Below are positions 53,740 through 60,480 of a stretch of 64,000 nucleotides of DNA, in pieces. This stretch comes from Aquimarina amphilecti (GTDB lineage: Bacteria; Bacteroidota; Bacteroidia; Flavobacteriales; Flavobacteriaceae): NCBI RefSeq assembly GCF_900109375.1, contig NZ_FOAB01000001.1, forward strand, positions 558,001 to 622,000. Direction: 5' to 3'. Position 1 is the stretch's first letter. Each line of letters begins with the position of its first letter. Under the pieces are notes generated by a model. The model was not told the origin of the DNA. It was given only the letters and a program-made list of their open reading frames with translations, and searched no databases. A program made the translations under genes and the position numbers.

Positions 53740-55941
53740 ATGAAAACTCAACTAAGCTTTACGAAAAAAACGTTATGGCTACTTGCCATAATAATGATAA
53801 CCAGTGTTGCAACTTATGCACAGCAGGTTATTAATGCAACATTGCAAAACGATGGTAGAACGAGACAGTATCGTCTGTACATTCCCGCTAGTTACGATGC
53901 AAGTAAACCAGCACCTTTGATACTGAACTTTCACGGATTTACCAATAACATCGATACTCAGTATAATCAGAGTGATTTTAGACAATTAGCTGAAGACAAT
54001 CAATTTATTTTTGTTACTCCTCAAGGGTTAGGAGGTTTTTTCTCTGGATGGGCCATAAATAATAATTTTGGAGGTAATGAAGATGATTTAGGATTCTCAG
54101 ATGCTTTAATAGACGTAATTCAACAAGACTATAATATCAATGAAAAACGAATATACGCGACTGGATTTTCCAATGGTGGTTTTTTTAGTTATCGACTTGC
54201 TTGTGAATTAAGCCCTAGAATTGCTGCAGTAGCTTCTGTAGCAGGGAGTATGACCAGAAGCTGGATTACTAACAATCAATGTCAACCACAGCATCCTACC
54301 GCTGTATTACAGATCACAGGGACCAATGATAATGTAATTTCTATAAATGGTAATGGGACAAATGAACCAATACAAGATGTTATGGAATATTGGTCTGCCG
54401 TCAATAATGGTGATAGTACTCCTGATGTAACCCAATTAGGTGGTGGTTCTACACGTTCTGTTTGGGATAATGGTGATAACGGTGTGACAGCAGAATTTAT
54501 TAGAATACAGGGAAAAGGACATAGTTGGAATGGCGGAAATGTAAACACATCTCAAGAAATTTGGGATTTCTTTTCTCGATTTGATATTGATGGAGCTATA
54601 GATGGGACACCACCGCCTCCACCTAATGATGTTTGTTCTGGAGATATATCTTCTTTTCCTTTCAATGAAAGTTTTGAAAGTAATTTTGGGGATTGGAGTA
54701 ATGCTACATCTGGTGATGACATAAACTTTACTCGAAATTCTGGAGGTACGCCTTCTAATCAAACAGGACCAAGTAGCGCTGTAGATGGAAGTACTTATAT
54801 TTATGTAGAAGCATCTGGTAATGGAACAGGTTTCCCTAACAAAAGAGCGATACTTAATTCTCCTTGTTTAGATTTTACAGCAGTAAATACGCCAATACTT
54901 AATTTTCAATATCACATGTTTGGAAGTCAGATTAATAGTTTGACTGTAGAAGCTAGAACAAATAATACAGGAAATTGGTTGCCAGTATTTAGTAGATCTG
55001 GAGATCAAGGTAATGTTTGGAACACTTCTAGTATTGATTTATCAAGTTATGCAGGTAACCCAAGTGTTCAGTTACGATTTAACGTGCTAACAGGTACTGG
55101 AACTAGTGGGTGGCAAAGTGATATTGCTATAGATGCTATCTCTATTCAAAATGGTTCGGGAAATCCTGATCCAGTTTGTGAAAGCCTAGATTTTAACGAT
55201 TTTATAGTAACTTCTTTTTCTAATCAAGATAGCGCAGGAAACTTCTCAATACAAAGTGGAGGATCTTCGATTTCATTAACCAATAATACTTGGAAATCTA
55301 TTGGATTCAATTATACAGTAACTTCAAATACGGTAATTGAGTTCGAATTTAGCAGTACATCACAAGGAGAAATCCATGCAATTGGTTTTGAGGATAATAA
55401 TTCACTAACATCATCACGTTATTTTAAGGTACATGGTACTCAGAACTATGGTGTAACTAATTTTGATAATTATTCTTCTGGGACGACTACGTATGTAATT
55501 CCTGTTGGGAATTTTTATACAGGTGCTATGGATAGACTGGTTTTCATAAACGATAATGATGCGGGATCAGGAAATAATTCAATTTTTTCTAATGTAAAAA
55601 TATACGAAGGATCTTGTAATGGTTTATCGGCAGCACAACTTATTGCTGACTTGGATAATAAAAGTGCGATCATAGGAACAGATAAAGAAGGTATCGAAAC
55701 TATAAAAATGACTCCGAACCCAACAACTGATAAGTTTTCACTACATGTAGATTCAAGAAGTACAGAAGATGCTATAGTTCATATATACAATACTTTAGGC
55801 CAGAAAAAATATGAAGCTGTAATGAAACCAGGGATTAATAATTTCTCTGCTAGCAATTTATCACTTAGTTCAGGAGTCTATATTGTAAAAATTAGATCTA
55901 AAGGAACGGAGGATATTACTAAAAAATTAATTGTTAAATAA
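53740..55941 (+). CDS. CE1-type esterase (PHB depolymerase/LpqC-like) with MAM-like domain and T9SS signal
   Basis: Secreted multi-domain enzyme of 733 residues. A signal peptide (cleavage near AQQ at 27-30) is followed by an alpha/beta hydrolase (about 30-285) with nucleophile Ser144 in TGFSNGGF, likely Asp197 in GTNDNV and His261 in GKGHSWNGG: the layout of feruloyl/acetyl xylan esterases and PHB depolymerases. A MAM-like beta domain (about 300-470) and a second adhesive-type beta domain (about 475-640) follow. The last about 75 residues (PNPTTDKFSLHV ... GVYIVKIRSKG ... KKLIVK) are a type A sorting domain for the type IX secretion system, so the enzyme is exported to the cell surface. The substrate is probably a plant or algal ester. 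Confidence 0.9.
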   Translation: MKTQLSFTKKTLWLLAIIMITSVATYAQQVINATLQNDGRTRQYRLYIPASYDASKPAPLILNFHGFTNNIDTQYNQSDFRQLAEDNQFIFVTPQGLGGFFSGWAINNNFGGNEDDLGFSDALIDVIQQDYNINEKRIYATGFSNGGFFSYRLACELSPRIAAVASVAGSMTRSWITNNQCQPQHPTAVLQITGTNDNVISINGNGTNEPIQDVMEYWSAVNNGDSTPDVTQLGGGSTRSVWDNGDNGVTAEFIRIQGKGHSWNGGNVNTSQEIWDFFSRFDIDGAIDGTPPPPPNDVCSGDISSFPFNESFESNFGDWSNATSGDDINFTRNSGGTPSNQTGPSSAVDGSTYIYVEASGNGTGFPNKRAILNSPCLDFTAVNTPILNFQYHMFGSQINSLTVEARTNNTGNWLPVFSRSGDQGNVWNTSSIDLSSYAGNPSVQLRFNVLTGTGTSGWQSDIAIDAISIQNGSGNPDPVCESLDFNDFIVTSFSNQDSAGNFSIQSGGSSISLTNNTWKSIGFNYTVTSNTVIEFEFSSTSQGEIHAIGFEDNNSLTSSRYFKVHGTQNYGVTNFDNYSSGTTTYVIPVGNFYTGAMDRLVFINDNDAGSGNNSIFSNVKIYEGSCNGLSAAQLIADLDNKSAIIGTDKEGIETIKMTPNPTTDKFSLHVDSRSTEDAIVHIYNTLGQKKYEAVMKPGINNFSASNLSLSSGVYIVKIRSKGTEDITKKLIVK

Positions 55942-55972
55942 CGAATAAAGTAATAATTGGTTAATGATACAT

Positions 55973-56008
55973 AAAGATGCTTCAATTTCATAATTGGGGC
56001 ATCTTTTC
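55973..56008 (+). terminator. Terminator after the esterase gene
   Basis: AAAGATGC (55973-55980) pairs with GCATCTTT (55999-56006) with an inner CAATT/AATTG pair, then T's. It lies inside the long open frame of the downstream AraC gene and thereby argues for the later start of that gene. Confidence 0.75.
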
Positions 56009-56054
56009 TGTTTATCGTAGAATCCTAAAGTTAAAAAGCAGAAATAACATTTCT

Positions 56055-56062
56055 TATATTTG
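56055..56062 (+). promoter_or_regulatory. -7 promoter box for the AraC regulator gene
   Basis: TATATTTG matches TAnnTTTG and lies 19 bp before the TTG at 56082. This box is inside the upstream part of the open frame and supports the late start. Confidence 0.5.
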
Positions 56063-56081
56063 TAAAACTAACGACAAGCTT

Positions 56082-57137
56082 TTGGAATTCAGCAAAAACT
56101 TATTATTCTTTTTTAGTGCCTTAGGTGCTTTTAATGGACTTTTTTTAAGTCTTTATTTTGGGTTTTTGATTAAAAATAGGAGTAGAGCAACTCATTTTCT
56201 AGCCGCTCTTTTATTTGTGATTAGCGTACGAGTTACTAAATCTGTTTTCCTGACTTTTTATCCTGGCACTTCTTCTATATTTGTTAGTATTGGATTAACA
56301 GCTTGTTTTTTAATTGGTCCATTTTTATATCTATATACAAGAATAGCTTTAAATCCACACAAAGTGTATAAATGGAATTGGTTATTTCATATCATTCCTG
56401 TACTAATTTTTATGACTATTATTAGTATTGAGTATCCATATAGAGAATATAAGTATCTATGGTGGCGTAGTCCTCCTAGAATTTTTGGAACATTACTCTT
56501 CGCTCAATGGTCCATCTATACAATCGCTGCTGTTTATCAGGCAAGAAATACGTTTTCAACACTCTGGAGTAAGACAAAAAAGATAACTACATTGGATTTC
56601 TGGATTATTAATATCGTTACAGGAGGATTCATTATATGGTTGGCGTATAATACCACAACATATACTTCATATATTGTAGGAGCTTTGTCCTTTTCGTTTA
56701 CGTTTTATATCACTTTAATTATTTGGATTATAAAACGCAGAAAAAGTACACTTACATTTCTTACACCTACAGTAAAATATGCTAATAAAAAGATAGATCA
56801 AGTAAAGGCTTCTTCGATTTCGGATAAATTAGATACACTTTTTATAAAGGAAGAAATACACCGTAATCCTAATTTAAAACTATCCGATGTTGCCAATGAG
56901 TTGGATATCAAACCTCATGAACTTTCTCAATATCTGAATGACAATTTGGGATTAAGCTTTTCTAATTATATCAATACTCATCGGATTGTTACTGCTACAG
57001 AGTTAATTAAGACCAATACATTACTTACGCTAGAAGCTATAGGAAATGAGTGCGGATTTAAATCAAATTCTACATTTTATGCAGCCTTCAAAAAACAAGA
57101 AGGAATGACTCCGTCACAGTTTAAAAAATCCTTTTGA
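56082..57137 (+). CDS. Membrane-bound AraC-family transcriptional regulator
   Basis: A 351-residue regulator with six or seven hydrophobic helices in its N-terminal half (a common flavobacterial arrangement, FSALGAFNGLFLSLYFG...) and a C-terminal AraC double helix-turn-helix (about 245-350: LSDVANELDIKPHELSQYLND, then ECGFKSNSTFYAAFKKQEGMTPSQFKK). The membrane domain probably senses an external or lipid-soluble signal. The start is TTG 56082; the frame is open to 55977, but a terminator and a promoter lie in between. Confidence 0.83.
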   Translation: MEFSKNLLFFFSALGAFNGLFLSLYFGFLIKNRSRATHFLAALLFVISVRVTKSVFLTFYPGTSSIFVSIGLTACFLIGPFLYLYTRIALNPHKVYKWNWLFHIIPVLIFMTIISIEYPYREYKYLWWRSPPRIFGTLLFAQWSIYTIAAVYQARNTFSTLWSKTKKITTLDFWIINIVTGGFIIWLAYNTTTYTSYIVGALSFSFTFYITLIIWIIKRRKSTLTFLTPTVKYANKKIDQVKASSISDKLDTLFIKEEIHRNPNLKLSDVANELDIKPHELSQYLNDNLGLSFSNYINTHRIVTATELIKTNTLLTLEAIGNECGFKSNSTFYAAFKKQEGMTPSQFKKSF

Positions 57138-57254
57138 TAATAATCTTATTTTCTTCGAAATTATAAATCCGAAGAAGTTAAACATCCATTTTCACGTAGT
57201 TTTTTAAAGTATCTCATAGTTTAGTATTTATAATGAATCATTAAAAAACGAACA

Positions 57255-57668
57255 ATGAAAAACTTATGCGTACTTGTGCTATGTCTTATCGGTGTGGAAA
57301 TGGCAATCGCTCAATCAGACAAGGATCAAATTACCGAAACTCTTTTAAATTATATAGAAGGAACGGCTAATGGATCTCCAGAAAGAATAAAAAAAGCATT
57401 TCATAAAGATCTAAATTTATATGCTATTTCTAACGATACCTTAAGTGTTACATCAGGAAAAAAATATATAACATATTTTAAAAAAGGTCAAAAGCGAGAT
57501 AGGGTAGGGAAGATTGTTTCTATTGATGTGGTGAACAATGCAGCAGTGGCCAAAGTAGAAATTGATGTACCTACCAGAAAACGATTATATACGGATTATA
57601 TGATGTTACTAAAGGTAAAAGATACCTGGAAGATTATTCATAAATCATATACTTTCGTAAATTATTAG
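57255..57668 (+). CDS. NTF2-like (Lumazine_bd_2 / DUF4440-type) secreted protein
   Basis: A 137-residue protein with a signal peptide (...EMAIAQ, about 19) and an NTF2-like cone fold (LLNYIEGTANGSPERIKKAF, KVEIDVPTRKRLYTDYMMLLK, KDTWKIIHKSY). Members bind small ligands in a central pocket and are mostly uncharacterised. It follows the AraC gene by 117 bp. A terminator lies after it. Confidence 0.78.
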   Translation: MKNLCVLVLCLIGVEMAIAQSDKDQITETLLNYIEGTANGSPERIKKAFHKDLNLYAISNDTLSVTSGKKYITYFKKGQKRDRVGKIVSIDVVNNAAVAKVEIDVPTRKRLYTDYMMLLKVKDTWKIIHKSYTFVNY

Positions 57669-57672
57669 ATCT

Positions 57673-57705
57673 AAAGGCTCTTTATAACAGTAGGGAGCCT
57701 TTTTA
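57673..57705 (+). terminator. Terminator after the NTF2-like gene
   Basis: AAAGGCTC (57673-57680) pairs with GAGCCTTT (57695-57702), then T's. Confidence 0.85.
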
Positions 57706-57759
57706 TTTTAATTATATCATTCTAAGTAGTTGTATAAAACAATGTTAAAAACAAATAAT

Positions 57760-57773
57760 CGAATATTTATTCG
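57760..57773 (+). promoter_or_regulatory. Operator-like inverted repeat upstream of tetR gene
   Basis: CGAATATTTATTCG is a perfect inverted repeat with 6-bp arms and a 2-bp spacer (CGAATA-TT-TATTCG). It sits 11 bp ahead of the -7 box at 57785. The core GAATATTTATTCG recurs before the gene at 58417, so it is a candidate TetR operator for autoregulation. Confidence 0.6.
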
Positions 57774-57784
57774 CTTATTATGTG

Positions 57785-57792
57785 TACTTTTG
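57785..57792 (+). promoter_or_regulatory. -7 promoter box of the tetR gene
   Basis: TACTTTTG matches TAnnTTTG. Transcription would begin near 57798, so an upstream ATG at 57782 cannot be the real start. Confidence 0.55.
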
Positions 57793-57802
57793 CATTGTGA
57801 GA

Positions 57803-58369
57803 GTGAAAGATGAAACAAAACGATTGGCCATTATAGCAAACACTTTGGATATTGTTTTCGAAAAAGGTTTTGCTGGTGTTAAGATGTCTACCTTAGCAAA
57901 AAAGGTAGGTATTTCTGTTTCTACACTCTATGTTTATTATAAAAACAAAGAAGATCTAATAGGTTCTATTGCCACAGAAATAATCCAACGACAAACTAAA
58001 AATAGTGTTCAGGAGATAACGGAGGATTTACCCTTTAAGCTAAAGTTAAAAACGATGTGGTTATATTGGATAAACTTCAGTATTAACCATAGTAAAGAGA
58101 TGAATTTTATAACGATGGTAAAAAAATCTCCTTATTATGATAATGTACCTAAGTCGGTTAAAGATACTAAGAGCAGATTGGGGATAGATTTATTCGAGTT
58201 AGGAAAGAAGGAGGGGTTAATCAGAGATGTAGATAATGAAACTTTAGAAGCGGTTACTGCAGCTATTTTGTTAGAAACCGTTAATCTGATACTAAACAAG
58301 CGACTAGGACTTAATGAAAAAGACATGGATATGATGTTCTCATTTGCATGGAATGCGATAAAAAGCTAA
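57803..58369 (+). CDS. TetR/AcrR family transcriptional regulator
   Basis: A 188-residue DNA-binding regulator. The N-terminal helix-turn-helix (about 14-60) has GFAGVKMSTLAKKVGISVSTLYVYYKNKEDLI, the TetR recognition region; the rest is a helical ligand-binding and dimerisation domain. GTG 57803 (MKDETKRL) is preferred over ATG 57782 because of the promoter box at 57785. An operator-like inverted repeat lies upstream, and the same motif is repeated before the adjacent hydrolase, suggesting that it controls itself and that gene. Confidence 0.85.
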   Translation: MKDETKRLAIIANTLDIVFEKGFAGVKMSTLAKKVGISVSTLYVYYKNKEDLIGSIATEIIQRQTKNSVQEITEDLPFKLKLKTMWLYWINFSINHSKEMNFITMVKKSPYYDNVPKSVKDTKSRLGIDLFELGKKEGLIRDVDNETLEAVTAAILLETVNLILNKRLGLNEKDMDMMFSFAWNAIKS

Positions 58370-58387
58370 TTTTTTTGATTTAAAAAA

Positions 58388-58400
58388 GAATATTTATTCG
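58388..58400 (+). promoter_or_regulatory. Second copy of the operator-like motif, before the metallo-hydrolase gene
   Basis: GAATATTTATTCG is identical over 13 nt to the motif at 57761-57773, in the 47-bp gap between tetR and the hydrolase gene. Confidence 0.6.
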
Positions 58401-58416
58401 ATTATAACATAGTGTA

Positions 58417-59562
58417 ATGAAAAGTAAAATTTATAAATATCTAAAACGAATGATAGCAGGAATAGGAATTCTCATAGGAGTCGTAATTATAATAGCAACT
58501 CTATTTATTAATTTGAGCCCACAATTTGGAGGCAAAGCAACTAAGGAGCAGCAAAGTAATTATGCTACTTCTAAAAACTATAAAGATGGTACGTTTATAA
58601 ATACTAATAAAGTAAAACTAGATATGAGTCTAATCGATATGGGAAAAAGCTTGATTGGATATTTAAAATCTCAGCCAAATACAGTTCCAAAGAACGGCTT
58701 GCCTGTGAAAGAAGTAGATTCTTTAGATATCGTAGAGTTTAAAAAAGAATCTAGTCTTATCTGGTTTGGACATTCATCATTCTTGCTGCAGATACAAAAT
58801 AAAAACATATTGATTGACCCAATGCTAGGAGAAGTTCCTGCGCCACATCCTATGTTAGGTGGCAAACGTTTTAGTAAAAGTCTACCAATAGAAATTGAAA
58901 AAATGCCTAAAATTGATGCTGTATTGATCTCGCACGATCATTATGACCATCTAGATTATGGTTCTATCCAAAAATTAAAAGGAAAAGTAAAAATGTTTTA
59001 TACACCATTAGGAGTAGGAGTTCATCTACAAAAATGGGGTATAGAAAAAAATAGAATTGTCGAATTAGATTGGTGGGAAGAAACTAGTTTCGAAGGATTA
59101 AACTTCATATGTACGCCTGCTCAGCATTTTTCTGGTAGAGGTCTTAGCGATAGAACAAAAACTTTATGGAGTTCTTGGGTTATACAATCAGATAGCGAAA
59201 ACATCTTTTTTAGTGGTGATAGTGGATATGCAGATCATTTTAAGCAAATCGGCGAAAAATATGGACCATTTGATTTTGCTATGATAGAATGTGGCCAATA
59301 CAATGAGATGTGGTCCGATATTCATATGTTTCCAGAAGAAACTGCGCAAGCAGGATTAGATGTAAGAGCAAAAGTAATAATGCCAATTCATTGGGGAGGC
59401 TTTAAATTGGCCTTACATACCTGGAAAGACCCTATAGAACGTGTAAACAAAAAAGCAAAAGAGCTAAATATAGATATGGTAACACCCTTAATTGGAGAAG
59501 CTATCTTTTTAAAAACTGCTGCCGCCTACAGTAATAATAGTTGGTGGAAGGATTATGAATAA
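58417..59562 (+). CDS. MBL-fold metallo-hydrolase, membrane anchored (RomA/NAPE-PLD-like)
   Basis: A 381-residue protein with one N-terminal membrane helix (MIAGIGILIGVVIIIATLFI) and a metallo-beta-lactamase domain from about 115. The zinc motif is complete: SHDHYDHLD (HxHxDH), followed by PAQHFSGRG, FFSGDSGYADH and MPIHWGGF. The layout matches RomA and N-acyl-phosphatidylethanolamine phospholipase D relatives, which act on phospholipid-type phosphodiesters; the exact substrate is inferred. It lies just after tetR and shares a putative operator with it, so it is probably derepressed by a hydrophobic stress ligand. Confidence 0.85.
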   Translation: MKSKIYKYLKRMIAGIGILIGVVIIIATLFINLSPQFGGKATKEQQSNYATSKNYKDGTFINTNKVKLDMSLIDMGKSLIGYLKSQPNTVPKNGLPVKEVDSLDIVEFKKESSLIWFGHSSFLLQIQNKNILIDPMLGEVPAPHPMLGGKRFSKSLPIEIEKMPKIDAVLISHDHYDHLDYGSIQKLKGKVKMFYTPLGVGVHLQKWGIEKNRIVELDWWEETSFEGLNFICTPAQHFSGRGLSDRTKTLWSSWVIQSDSENIFFSGDSGYADHFKQIGEKYGPFDFAMIECGQYNEMWSDIHMFPEETAQAGLDVRAKVIMPIHWGGFKLALHTWKDPIERVNKKAKELNIDMVTPLIGEAIFLKTAAAYSNNSWWKDYE

Positions 59563-59572
59563 ATCGAATGTT

Positions 59573-60184
59573 CTAAACGGAAATCTTTTTAGCATACTCC
59601 ATAAAACTAGTTTCAAAACGTTTTAATTTAGGATGCATAGTTTCTGAGTATAATACATACTGACATTTTTTAATACCACGTGTTATAGAAAGAAGTGCTG
59701 TATATGGTGTGTTTCCTGTTAAAAACTCAGCATCATCAATACTAAATATTTTGAGCTGTGAAACACTTAATCCATTGGATAAAAGCAACTTATTTAGCAC
59801 ACTAGGTGTGGAGATAAGAATGTCTAGACCTTCGAATATTTCTGATTTTAGAAGATCAATATGTAAATCTTCGTGACTTAGATACACTCGCAATGAGTTA
59901 TGTTTAGTGTACTTTAGAAACAAATCATATAACTCTACAGCTTTCTCTTTGTTTTTTACCAGCACTATAGCTCTCGGCGCATTTCCCTCAGCGATGCATT
60001 TTAGTTTTTGCAAAGTGGTAAGAATAAGCGTGGTAGTCTTGCCAATATCTTTTGGTCCATTACAGAATACGTTAGCACCACTTTTTATAACTGGAATAGC
60101 TTTATTCTGAAAAGGAGTAGGGGATACGATTTCTAAAGATGTTAGTTTTTCTTGGATATCAGCGTGTAATTTTTTGAAAGGCAT
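59573..60184 (-). CDS. DEAD/DEAH-box helicase-like protein, one RecA lobe only
   Basis: A 203-residue protein that matches only the first RecA-like domain of a DEAD-box RNA helicase. Seen are the Q-motif-like PTPFQNKAIP, motif I GPKDIGKT (43-50), motif Ib-like STPSVLNKLL and motif II as DDAE (150-153) rather than DEAD. The second RecA domain with motifs IV-VI is absent. A start at ATG 60184 (MPFKKL) is chosen; an upstream ATG at 60220 is possible. It may bind ATP and RNA without unwinding. It converges with the hydrolase gene. Confidence 0.75.
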   Translation of the reverse strand: MPFKKLHADIQEKLTSLEIVSPTPFQNKAIPVIKSGANVFCNGPKDIGKTTTLILTTLQKLKCIAEGNAPRAIVLVKNKEKAVELYDLFLKYTKHNSLRVYLSHEDLHIDLLKSEIFEGLDILISTPSVLNKLLLSNGLSVSQLKIFSIDDAEFLTGNTPYTALLSITRGIKKCQYVLYSETMHPKLKRFETSFMEYAKKISV

Positions 60185-60423
60185 ATAAGTAGTGATAACA
60201 TTAATATAATCGTGCGGCAAATATACTATCTACAAACTAATAAATTATACTGTATTGTTCAGTAATAATATAATGATATCGTGATGAGATGAATTCTTCT
60301 GGTTTTGAATCAATAAGTGATGATCATTGTTTTTTATGTATAGTGTCTGCTAATAATTGTGGTTGGACAAGTGTTTTCTAAAGTATTGTTAGGAGAATAA
60401 ATGAGTATACTAGTATATTTTAA

Positions 60424-60439
60424 AACTAAAATATTAGTT
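60424..60439. promoter_or_regulatory. First of two tandem palindromic operator-like sites
   Basis: AACTAAAATATTAGTT, 6-bp arms (AACTAA/TTAGTT) around a 4-bp centre. It lies 18 bp upstream, start to start, of a perfect palindrome of the same kind. Confidence 0.5.
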
Positions 60440-60441
60440 CA

Positions 60442-60457
60442 AACTAAATATTTAGTT
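60442..60457. promoter_or_regulatory. Second palindromic site, overlapping the promoter
   Basis: AACTAAATATTTAGTT, a perfect 16-bp palindrome whose last base is the first base of the -7 box, so a bound regulator would block RNA polymerase. Confidence 0.6.
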
Positions 60458-60464
60458 ATATTTG
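60457..60464 (+). promoter_or_regulatory. -7 promoter box of the S41 peptidase gene
   Basis: TATATTTG matches TAnnTTTG, 16 bp before the ATG at 60481. Confidence 0.6.
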
Positions 60465-60480
60465 TTTCAAATTCAATTTT

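Noticed and set aside
54282-54762. Two antisense frames of 88 and 108 codons inside the esterase gene
   Set aside because: They lie opposite conserved catalytic sequence, and their translations show no plausible protein features.
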